32,307 nt of DNA from Thiotrichales bacterium (GTDB taxonomy: Bacteria; Pseudomonadota; Gammaproteobacteria; Francisellales; CACEW01): the NCBI GenBank assembly GCA_947478525.1, contig CANJVU010000004.1:86458-118764 (forward strand). The letters are read 5' to 3'. A program made the translations under genes and the position numbers. A model generated the notes under the pieces. It made no database searches, had not been told where the DNA came from, and was given only the letters and a program-made list of their open reading frames with translations. This document shows, in pieces, positions 8,075 through 14,624 of this stretch (within the stretch, counting starts at the first letter, position 1; each line of letters starts with the position of its first letter).

Positions 8075-8474
8075 TAAACACTGCAATGCCAGAATCACGC
8101 AACTCAATGGCTAAGGCAAAATGATTACCATTAATCAATTGGTTACCCTGATACAATTTCACTGCCAGCGTATTATCAGCAAACTGCGACTTTGAACCTT
8201 TGGCATAAGCAGCCACCGCTACGCTCACGGGTTGTTTACTTTGATCATTGGAACCGGCGGCGGCCTGATAGACCACTCCTGGCGTAGCAGGGACACTCTC
8301 TGCATGTGCAGGCACCAGCTGCTGATAGCGAATCACTTGATGACTGTCTGGCACATCAATGTACCACATCAATTGATACGCTTGATTCGTGGTATTATTT
8401 AAAAATATCGTTGGGGCGGCTTGCACCCATCCCGCCAGCAACATCAGCACAAAAGTTAACCCAATTCTAAACAT
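8049..8474 (-). CDS. Small secreted protein of unknown function
   Basis: 141-residue protein I do not recognise. Residues 1-19 (FRIGLTFVLMLLAGWVQA) form a signal peptide with a likely cut before APTIF, so it should be periplasmic or exported. The mature part looks beta-rich: TIFLNNTTNQAYQLMWYI, VSVAVAAYAKG, NTLAVKLYQGNQL, HFALAIELRDSGIAVFIK. It has no cysteines and no lipobox. The ATG at 8474 was chosen because AGGAG lies seven bases upstream; a TTG six codons earlier is in frame. It converges on recN and overlaps its end. It is divergent from the coiled-coil membrane protein gene and may share regulation with it. Confidence 0.75.
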   Translation of the reverse strand: MFRIGLTFVLMLLAGWVQAAPTIFLNNTTNQAYQLMWYIDVPDSHQVIRYQQLVPAHAESVPATPGVVYQAAAGSNDQSKQPVSVAVAAYAKGSKSQFADNTLAVKLYQGNQLINGNHFALAIELRDSGIAVFIKSLGTNS

Positions 8475-8521
8475 TTTCACGCTCCTATTCAAATTTCCTA
8501 TATAGTTGCATAATTAGCAGC

Positions 8522-8527
8522 TATAAT
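8522..8527 (+). promoter_or_regulatory. -10 element for the coiled-coil membrane protein gene
   Basis: A perfect TATAAT lies about 38 bases before the ATG at 8565. With a 17-bp spacer the -35 position is TATATA (8499-8504), a poor match, so an activator or an alternative sigma contact may be needed. Confidence 0.35.
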
Positions 8528-8564
8528 TCAAGAGTAAAGCTGCAAAGAAAATGGATTGTCAAAT

Positions 8565-9359
8565 ATGAAACTGAAATTGAATTTCGCTTTTTTGAAAAAT
8601 TTAAAAAACCGTACCGCCAATAAAGTGAGCAAGCCTTCCAAACCAAAAGTGGATCTACATCCTGAACTGGCATTGGTCAATGATCGCGTGCAGTGGAAAC
8701 TCTGGCTACTGATCGTTGTGGTTGTTATTGCGTTTCTGTCGATTTTGCTGGGATTGAGCAGCCAAAATCAACTCAGCACACTCTCAACGCAACATCAAAA
8801 AGTGCTGCAGGCAGATTTTAGTGAGCAAAACAACGTATTGGCACAGCTGCAGCAAACCGATACACAAAATCAACAAACGATCACACAAACATTACAACAA
8901 ATATCCAGCCAGGCGCAAACCAATCAACAGGCACTATTACAAGCAGTGATGGTGGATCAACAACAAAGCAAAACCACCAGCACGGCCATTGCACAACTGC
9001 AACAACAAATGACGCAATTACAAAAAACCGTCACCGCGGTAAGCGCCATGAAGAACAGCACAACACAAGCGCAGGCTAAACCTCAAAAAATTGCCACGGG
9101 CTATAATATTTTTGGCGTTGAGCCCTATGGCGTGGTCATTCAAAATGCCCAAGGCGAATTTCAAATTGCCCGCATTGGCCAACAGTTAGACATTGGTGAA
9201 ATCACTGCCATTAGTGCCAATGCAGTGCAGGCAGGAGACTGGACCATTGTCCCCAAAGTAGGCACAACCACAGCGACACAAAATCAAACACAACCCCATA
9301 GAAGAAATATGGTCACCCCCAACCAAGTTCCTATGAGCGCCATTTCGACTAGCTCTTGA
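8565..9359 (+). CDS. Inner-membrane coiled-coil protein with IcmG/DotF-like layout
   Basis: 264 residues. A basic cytoplasmic N-terminus of about 45 residues precedes one membrane helix (46-66, LWLLIVVVVIAFLSILLG). A Gln-rich coiled coil follows (about 70-165). A compact C-terminal domain (about 178-232) reads FGVEPYGVVIQNAQGEFQIARIG, ITAISANAVQAGDWTIVP, then a Thr/Gln tail. The order helix, coiled coil, small beta domain with an x-x-V-x-x-G-x-x-L turn is that of IcmG/DotF (TraP in IncI plasmids), a Dot/Icm core component of about 270 residues. No other dot/icm gene is in the window, so this is only a structural resemblance. The start at 8565 has a weak ribosome binding site. The next gene follows 14 bases later. 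Confidence 0.7.
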   Translation: MKLKLNFAFLKNLKNRTANKVSKPSKPKVDLHPELALVNDRVQWKLWLLIVVVVIAFLSILLGLSSQNQLSTLSTQHQKVLQADFSEQNNVLAQLQQTDTQNQQTITQTLQQISSQAQTNQQALLQAVMVDQQQSKTTSTAIAQLQQQMTQLQKTVTAVSAMKNSTTQAQAKPQKIATGYNIFGVEPYGVVIQNAQGEFQIARIGQQLDIGEITAISANAVQAGDWTIVPKVGTTTATQNQTQPHRRNMVTPNQVPMSAISTSS

Positions 9360-9373
9360 ATAAAGGAGTTTTC

Positions 9374-9871
9374 ATGAAATCCAGAATGTTAGCAGCCATT
9401 TTATTTGCCGTCCTGATGGTTCTGTATTACACCCTGTACGTCTTATTGCTACAACGGTTCACCGGCGAGGCTCTCGCAATCTATGAACGTTTCTTAATTG
9501 TTTGTATCGCCATGGTGATCCCCTCTCTGCTCAGCGGGTTCTTCTTGGGTAACTGGATTGTTCATGCCAAACGGCACTTTCTCTATAAAACCTGGATTGG
9601 TTTGCTGGCCAGCTTCGTTATCTGCTGGCTGTATTATTTTATCGCCTATTGTATTTATGCTGTTTATAACACCGACTCTTTAGCAGCAACACCCACCGGC
9701 ACCCAAGCAGTGATTCATCCTTTTGGAAATTTTAGCGATTTCTCACATTACATTGTGATGGTTGGCGGGCAATTTTCAGCAGCCATTGCTATTTTACAAG
9801 CCCTCTTTGTTGGTATGATTGGTACCTGGATTCTGATTGCTGCCTCCAGTCGTTTTCGCCGAGTATATTGA
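9374..9871 (+). CDS. Four-helix integral membrane protein, unknown function
   Basis: 165 residues, not recognised. Four hydrophobic segments are clear: MLAAILFAVLMVLYYTLYVLLL, FLIVCIAMVIPSLLSGFFLG, WIGLLASFVICWLYYFIAYCIY and a C-terminal AAIAILQALFVGMIGTWILIAA. A loop of about 35 residues rich in Thr, His and Phe separates the third and fourth. AAAGGAG lies five bases before the ATG, a strong ribosome binding site that fixes this start over an in-frame TTG at 9356. The close spacing says it is co-transcribed with the coiled-coil protein, so the two may work together in the inner membrane. A hairpin follows the stop. Confidence 0.75.
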   Translation: MKSRMLAAILFAVLMVLYYTLYVLLLQRFTGEALAIYERFLIVCIAMVIPSLLSGFFLGNWIVHAKRHFLYKTWIGLLASFVICWLYYFIAYCIYAVYNTDSLAATPTGTQAVIHPFGNFSDFSHYIVMVGGQFSAAIAILQALFVGMIGTWILIAASSRFRRVY

Positions 9872-9875
9872 GTAT

Positions 9876-9903
9876 GCGACGCTTCACGAAGTATCGCCGT
9901 TTT
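9876..9903 (+). terminator. Possible intrinsic terminator between convergent genes
   Basis: GCGACGCTT pairs with AAGTATCGC (9 bp with one mismatch and one G-U) around a CACG loop, followed by CGTTTT. The U-run is short, so this is a weak candidate for the preceding gene pair. Confidence 0.4.
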
Positions 9904-11311
9904 AATCACACCCTGTCAACTTCTCAAGGTGTCCACTCACCGACTGACCATCCTGTGGCTTCAGGCAATAAAAAATCGGTAGCGCCAACACAATAATCGC
10001 GCTAATAATCAAGAACGCAATGCGAAAGGCGGGCAAGGGAATCGCATGTGTTAAATCCCGCGTACAAGCACTGAATTCGATCACAATGGCTGCCAAGGCA
10101 ATGCTGAAGCTGATACAAATTTGCTGCATCGCTGAACCGACACTGGTGGATTGGCTTTTTAAGCGATCCTCAACCTCTGAATACATCAAAGTATTGCCTG
10201 AGCTGAAATTCAAGGAAATACACAATCCATAAATAAAAATCAACCCTTCGCTCACCCACCACGGCAAACCCAGCGTCAGCAACGTAAACGACAACACCAT
10301 AAGTGCCAGCGACAAGGTATTCCAGAGCAAAACACGGCGGTAACCGTACCGTTTAAGCAAAATTTTGACCAGACGTTTCATCACCACCGAGCCCATCGCC
10401 ATCGGGGCAATCATCAGACCCGAAATCAATGCATCATGACCATAACCTAATTGGAACAACAAGGGTAATACAAAGGCCATGGCCAACCCCAAGCGACTGA
10501 CAAAGCCACCCATCAGTGCAATGCGAAACACCCGTTGCGCAAAAATCTCCATACTTATCAATGGGTTGATTGCAGTATGCATGTGCTTCACATAACCCAG
10601 CAACGCGGCAATACCCAACAGCAATTCTACATATTGCCAACCCCCAAATCCACCACCGACAACACTTTGAAAGCCCCACAACAACAGCGAAAAACCAGCT
10701 CCCAACAAGAAAAACCCTACCCAATCAAAACGTCTGGGCATTTCATTTTTAATATGTGGCATAAATCGCCACACAGCCCAAATGCCGATAAACCCCAACG
10801 GAATATTAATCCAAAAAATCCAGCGCCAGGATAAATAAGTGGTAATCGCCCCACCGACAACAGGCCCTATAATTGGTGCAAACAAAGAGATACTGGTAAT
10901 TTTAGACATCACATTGACCATTTCTTTTTTGCTATAAACTTGCAAAATTACTAACCGCGCCACCGGTGACATCATCGCACCGCCCATTCCTTGTAAAATC
11001 CGCGATGCCACCAGAAATGGCAAGCTATGCGCCAGCGAGCAGCACAGCGAACCGAGGGTAAAAATCACAATGGCCCAGGCAAAAGTATTGCGCGCACCAA
11101 AGCGATCGGCAACCCAACCGCTGATGGGGATGAAAACACCCAAGCTTAATAAATATGAGGTCAACGCGACTTTTAATTGTAATGGTTGTTGATGTAAGCT
11201 CAACGCCATTTGCGGCAACGAGGTATTGAGCACCGTCGAGTCAAGCATTTCCATAAAAAATGCTAACGTGATGGTGAGACGGATGGCAGTTTTGTTTAGC
11301 AGCGATTCCAT
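9902..11311 (-). CDS. DHA2-family MFS drug exporter (EmrB/MdtD-like)
   Basis: 469-residue major facilitator of the 14-helix DHA2 type, close in length to MdtD. The N-terminal helix FFMEMLDSTVLNTSLPQMA carries the DHA2 motif D-S/T-V-L/V-N. Motif A is GWVADRFGARN, and motif C is GPVVGGAITTYLSWRWIFWINIPLG. Such pumps expel drugs or metabolites from the cytoplasm by proton antiport. The ATG at 11311 was chosen because MESLLNKTAIRL begins just before helix 1; an upstream in-frame extension would run through the promoter region and into the start of the divergent HAD gene. No outer-membrane or adaptor partner is adjacent, so it probably acts alone across the inner membrane. Confidence 0.88.
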   Translation of the reverse strand: MESLLNKTAIRLTITLAFFMEMLDSTVLNTSLPQMALSLHQQPLQLKVALTSYLLSLGVFIPISGWVADRFGARNTFAWAIVIFTLGSLCCSLAHSLPFLVASRILQGMGGAMMSPVARLVILQVYSKKEMVNVMSKITSISLFAPIIGPVVGGAITTYLSWRWIFWINIPLGFIGIWAVWRFMPHIKNEMPRRFDWVGFFLLGAGFSLLLWGFQSVVGGGFGGWQYVELLLGIAALLGYVKHMHTAINPLISMEIFAQRVFRIALMGGFVSRLGLAMAFVLPLLFQLGYGHDALISGLMIAPMAMGSVVMKRLVKILLKRYGYRRVLLWNTLSLALMVLSFTLLTLGLPWWVSEGLIFIYGLCISLNFSSGNTLMYSEVEDRLKSQSTSVGSAMQQICISFSIALAAIVIEFSACTRDLTHAIPLPAFRIAFLIISAIIVLALPIFYCLKPQDGQSVSGHLEKLTGCD

Positions 11312-11348
11312 GGTATGCTTTTTGATATCAACATAAAGGTAATGTCTT

Positions 11349-12005
11349 ATGGTATCACATAATATCCTGTTTGATCTTGACGGCACGTTAAATGATTCCA
11401 AACCCGGCATTGAGATGAGCTATTGCCACACCTTGCAAACACTGGGCTATGGTAAACCCTCGCAAGCCTCGCTGGATTTGTCCATTGGGCCACCGCTAGA
11501 AGATAATTTTATGCGCTTTATGAATACGCAAGATCCAGAACTCATTAGCCGAGCAACTGAAATTTATCTGCAATTTTACGACCAGGAAGGCATTCACCAC
11601 TCGGCACTGTACCCGCACATCAAAACCTTACTGCAAAATTTGCATCAACAAAACTTGCGACTGTATCTGGCAACGTCAAAATCGCAAGATCATGCTGAGC
11701 AACATTTGCTAGATTTTGGCATTGATCATTATTTTACCGGCGTACAAGGCGCGTCGCGCGATGGCAGCTTGCGCTACAAAGTCGATATTATTGATCGTGT
11801 CGCCACCGCACACCAACTGAACTCAGCTGTTTCACTGATGATCGGCGATCATAAAGTCGATATTCTCGGTGGCAAACATCACGGCATGAAAACTATTGGC
11901 GTCACTTATGGCTATGGCACGCGAGAAGAGTTGCTAGCGGCTAATCCGGATGCGTTGTGTGAACAGCCAGAACGATTACTTTCGATCATTAAAACTCTGC
12001 TTTAA
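11349..12005 (+). CDS. HAD-family hydrolase, phosphoglycolate phosphatase-like
   Basis: 218 residues. Motif I is FDLDGTLND, with nucleophile Asp9 and acid/base Asp11. A helical cap of the C1 type follows, then motif II LATSKS, motif III Lys in RYKVDII and motif IV MIGDHKVDILGGKHHGMKTIGVTYGYG. This is the Gph/PGMB-like subfamily; several members hydrolyse phosphoglycolate, sugar phosphates or nucleotides, and the substrate cannot be told here. AAAGGT sits eight bases before the ATG. The gene is divergent from the DHA2 exporter across 37 bases, and its 3' end faces the tRNA genes. Confidence 0.85.
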   Translation: MVSHNILFDLDGTLNDSKPGIEMSYCHTLQTLGYGKPSQASLDLSIGPPLEDNFMRFMNTQDPELISRATEIYLQFYDQEGIHHSALYPHIKTLLQNLHQQNLRLYLATSKSQDHAEQHLLDFGIDHYFTGVQGASRDGSLRYKVDIIDRVATAHQLNSAVSLMIGDHKVDILGGKHHGMKTIGVTYGYGTREELLAANPDALCEQPERLLSIIKTLL

Positions 12006-12033
12006 CAAACCGATGTGGCTGACTTATAAAAAG

Positions 12034-12109
12034 TGGCGTCCCCACGGGGATTCGAACCCCGGTTACCGCCGTGAAAGGGCAGTGTCCTAGGCCTCTAGAC
12101 GATGGGGAC
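12034..12109 (-). tRNA. tRNA-Glu (anticodon UUC)
   Basis: The reverse strand gives a 76-nt cloverleaf with an encoded CCA end. The 5' GUCCCCA pairs with UGGGGAC, with G73 next to CCA. The anticodon loop is CUUUCAC with anticodon UUC. The sequence is nearly identical to E. coli tRNA-Glu; one anticodon-stem pair is a U-G wobble (28-42) where E. coli has C-G. It lies downstream of tRNA-Ala in the same transcription unit. Confidence 0.97.
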
Positions 12110-12115
12110 GCAGGT

Positions 12116-12168
12116 TTTTCAAGTTACCTTGAAAACTAGAGACAAGAAACCCGGTTAACCGAGTTTCT
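12116..12168 (-). other. Two hairpins in the tRNA-Ala/tRNA-Glu spacer
   Basis: An inverted repeat at 12145-12168 (AGAAAC, one mismatch, CGG around TTAA, CCG, GTTTCT) and a perfect 8-bp stem at 12116-12135 (TTTTCAAG, loop TTAC, CTTGAAAA) fill most of the 81-base spacer. They lie between the two tRNAs of one precursor and could guide RNase processing. An attenuator role is less likely because tRNA-Glu lies downstream. Confidence 0.55.
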
Positions 12169-12190
12169 GGTATCCAGTCTTTAAAAGACT

Positions 12191-12266
<76 letters not shown>

Positions 12267-12278
12267 CTGAGGCTCGGA

Positions 12279-12308
12279 ATTATACGCACCTCTTCAGCCA
12301 CTCGTCAA
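12279..12308 (-). promoter_or_regulatory. Promoter of the tRNA-Ala/tRNA-Glu unit
   Basis: On the reverse strand TTGACG (12308-12303), an 18-bp spacer and perfect TATAAT (12284-12279) end 12 bases before the mature 5' end of tRNA-Ala. The bases after the -10 (TCCGAGCC) are GC-rich, as in discriminators of stringently controlled stable-RNA promoters. The rest of 12309-12452 holds no gene I can see. Confidence 0.75.
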
Positions 12309-12416
12309 GTGATTTTAAGCGATTATTTATTTTTTACCAACCACTCCGTTACCAAAAGTAACGATAGCCTCCGCTTTCTAATAATCCTTGGAATGTCACT
12401 TTGCGATATTATAGCG

Positions 12417-12422
12417 TATAAT
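12417..12422 (+). promoter_or_regulatory. -10 element upstream of hemD
   Basis: TATAAT lies 30 bases before the hemD ATG. No convincing -35 box is found 16-18 bp upstream. It is the best candidate for starting the hemD-hemX-hemY-barrel operon, since the genes upstream run the other way. Confidence 0.35.
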
Positions 12423-12452
12423 TCTCATAACATTAGCGACCCATAGACCAAC

Positions 12453-13181
12453 ATGCATTCGATTTTAATTACCCGCCCTGAGCCTCAGGCATCTGAACTG
12501 GCAACACAGGTACGCATGCTGGACATACGTGCGACGGTCTTTCCGACCATTGAGATTCATTCAACGCAAGATGTCAGCTGGCAAACGCGGTTATTGCGCG
12601 AGGCAAAACCCGAAGATCTGTTCATTGTGATTAGTCAAAATGCAGCAACAGCAATAAATAAATTAAAAATAATTAAATCAATTCACTGCATCGCCATCGG
12701 CAAGGGTACTGCACAGGTCTTACAACAAAATGGCTTTACCAATATTCATTATTCTGCTGATGTTGCCAACAGTGAATCTGCACTCGCCCTGCCCATTCTG
12801 CAAAACATTACTGGACAGACCTGCTGGTTATTACGCGGCAACGGCGGGCGTGAGTTATTGCCGGATACGCTGCGGCAACGTGGCGCTATCGTGAATACGC
12901 TGACCTGTTATGAACGGCATTTGCCTATACAATCGATTCAACCGGTGATTGATCAATGGAAGCAATCGAGTTTTGACTGCGTCATTTGCACCAGCCTGGA
13001 AGGCTTACAAAACCTCTGTCAATTATTAGGCGAAGAGCGGGTGCTATTGCAGCAAACTCCCATTACTGTCGTAAGCGAAAACATGATAAGATGCGCACAG
13101 GCACACGGCATTGTGAATACTCACTGGCTGCAGAGTGCCAGCAACACCGACATTCTCACCTGGCTAGCGGAGCACCTATGA
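12453..13181 (+). CDS. hemD: Uroporphyrinogen-III synthase
   Basis: 242-residue HemD-family protein. The two-lobed family pattern is visible: ILITRPEPQASELATQVR at the N-terminus, VISQNAATAINKLK, IAIGKGTAQVLQQNGF, then WLLRGNGGRELLPDTLRQRGAIVNTLTCYER and FDCVICTSLEGLQNLCQLL. It closes and rearranges hydroxymethylbilane to uroporphyrinogen III, in the heme and siroheme pathway. Sequence conservation in this family is low, but context supports it: hemX and a hemY remnant follow. The usual upstream partner hemC is absent; tRNA genes and a promoter-like -10 box stand there instead. The stop overlaps the hemX start in ATGA. Confidence 0.92.
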   Translation: MHSILITRPEPQASELATQVRMLDIRATVFPTIEIHSTQDVSWQTRLLREAKPEDLFIVISQNAATAINKLKIIKSIHCIAIGKGTAQVLQQNGFTNIHYSADVANSESALALPILQNITGQTCWLLRGNGGRELLPDTLRQRGAIVNTLTCYERHLPIQSIQPVIDQWKQSSFDCVICTSLEGLQNLCQLLGEERVLLQQTPITVVSENMIRCAQAHGIVNTHWLQSASNTDILTWLAEHL

Positions 13182-14212
13182 GCACACCCCATTCCACGCA
13201 CCCTCGACGCGCTTCTGCGTTGGTGATTTTTTGGATTTTTTTCAGTTTTATCCTCGCCACCGGCGGCATTGTCGCGGGTGTGTTTAATTATTACCAAGAT
13301 GCCCAGATCAATGAGCAGCTGGAAACCATGATTACTGTGCCACAAGCCTCGGTAATTGAAATTCAGCAAATGTTAACCAGCGATCAAGGTCAATTGGCAG
13401 CTCAGCAAATTCAAATCTCTGACCTACAAAAAACCGTGACAACCTTGCAACACCAAATCATCACCTATCAACCAGAAAATTTAGCGTGGCTGAAGCGTCA
13501 AAACAGAGCCATGCACCACCAAGTTGGACAGTTACAGGCGCTATCGATGGTGATGCATCTACAATTGGCACAACAACTGTTACTGACACAACAAAATAAA
13601 AACACCATTTTGACAGAGCTCACCCAAGTAAGCGATATGTTACAACTTACCGGTAGAAACCCTGCCACTGCGAAAGCCCTGCTGCAACTATCACAACAAG
13701 TGGCACAACTGCCCGTGATTGATACTACCGCAGCGTTGAATGGCCTTCAACCATTGAATACTCAATTATCTGGCTTGCATTTCATCTCCGCAGTGCCAGT
13801 TGCTGACAACCCCGGCACCCGTGATCAAAACCGCACCTGGTGGCAACGTCAAATCGATGCACTAAAACACCTGGTGGTAATTCATGATAACGATACGCTG
13901 TCACAACATTTACTGACCCAAACTGACCGCATCAACGCCATTCGCACCATTCAGTTGTGGATTTCTGCAGCGACGACCAGCGCATGGCAAGGTAATCAAG
14001 AACAATATCAATTGGCACTGCAACAAGCCATCCACAGTGTACAACAATTTACGCAGGGGGATGCCGCACAAGCACAATGGTTGCAAGCAGCACAGCAATT
14101 AAATAACCAAGCCGTGGGCTATTCCAGCAGCAATATTCGGGCATGCTTGCCACCACTACAGGCTTTAATCAGCGCGCTGCAAACCCCAGGAATCCCTGCA
14201 GGAGGTCATTGA
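13178..14212 (+). CDS. hemX: HemX-like membrane protein
   Basis: 344 residues. A short cytoplasmic tail with basic residues leads into one membrane helix (about 13-36, ALVIFWIFFSFILATGGIVAGV). A coiled coil follows (about 60-105), and then a mostly helical Gln-rich periplasmic domain including RTWWQRQIDALKHLVVIHD and IRTIQLWISAATTSAWQGNQEQYQLAL. This is the HemX layout found after hemD in gammaproteobacteria; the function is unproven, although it was once labelled a uroporphyrinogen methyltransferase. The start at 13178 overlaps hemD by four bases. Near its end AGGAGGT provides the ribosome binding site for the next gene. Confidence 0.88.
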   Translation: MSTPHSTHPRRASALVIFWIFFSFILATGGIVAGVFNYYQDAQINEQLETMITVPQASVIEIQQMLTSDQGQLAAQQIQISDLQKTVTTLQHQIITYQPENLAWLKRQNRAMHHQVGQLQALSMVMHLQLAQQLLLTQQNKNTILTELTQVSDMLQLTGRNPATAKALLQLSQQVAQLPVIDTTAALNGLQPLNTQLSGLHFISAVPVADNPGTRDQNRTWWQRQIDALKHLVVIHDNDTLSQHLLTQTDRINAIRTIQLWISAATTSAWQGNQEQYQLALQQAIHSVQQFTQGDAAQAQWLQAAQQLNNQAVGYSSSNIRACLPPLQALISALQTPGIPAGGH

Positions 14213-14213
14213 T

Positions 14214-14621
14214 ATGAAACGTTTTATCTGCTTGATTTTACTCTTATTGGCCTTAGCGTATGTAGGCGTGCTGCTCTATCAGCAACCCGGTTATCTGGTG
14301 TTGCAATTAAAACAAAGCTCTCTGTCAGCGCCACTGTGGCTGGTGGCACTGGGGGTGATCATCTTCGTGATTCTTGTCACTGTTATCTGGAAAGGCATTG
14401 CAGCCTTATTTTTGATCCCCAGCAAAATTAAAGGCCACTTTGATCGCAACCGTGAACAAAAACAAAAACAACATCTTGACGCGGGCTTACGCGCTTGGAT
14501 GGCAAAGGATTGGGCCGCAGTGGATAAACATTTTACGGAACTGAATCATTCCGGATGGGATCCCACGTTGGCGCAATTAATTGCCAACCACGCCAACAAT
14601 CAACCTGCTAAAGCGAATTAA
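14214..14621 (+). CDS. Short HemY-like protein (N-terminal domain only)
   Basis: 135 residues with two membrane helices (about 4-21 and 42-65) and a basic stretch IPSKIKGHFDRNREQKQKQ. After these comes a single TPR-like helix pair, LDAGLRAWMAKDWAAVDKHFTEL. This matches the HemY_N arrangement, but full HemY proteins are near 400 residues with a long TPR tail. Here the reading frame ends right after the first repeat, with a normal stop and a tidy start (AGGAGGT seven bases upstream). The next gene begins three bases later, so the TPR tail is not present as a frameshifted remnant downstream. Position after hemX supports the assignment. It may be a streamlined functional form. Confidence 0.75.
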   Translation: MKRFICLILLLLALAYVGVLLYQQPGYLVLQLKQSSLSAPLWLVALGVIIFVILVTVIWKGIAALFLIPSKIKGHFDRNREQKQKQHLDAGLRAWMAKDWAAVDKHFTELNHSGWDPTLAQLIANHANNQPAKAN

Positions 14622-14624
14622 TCC

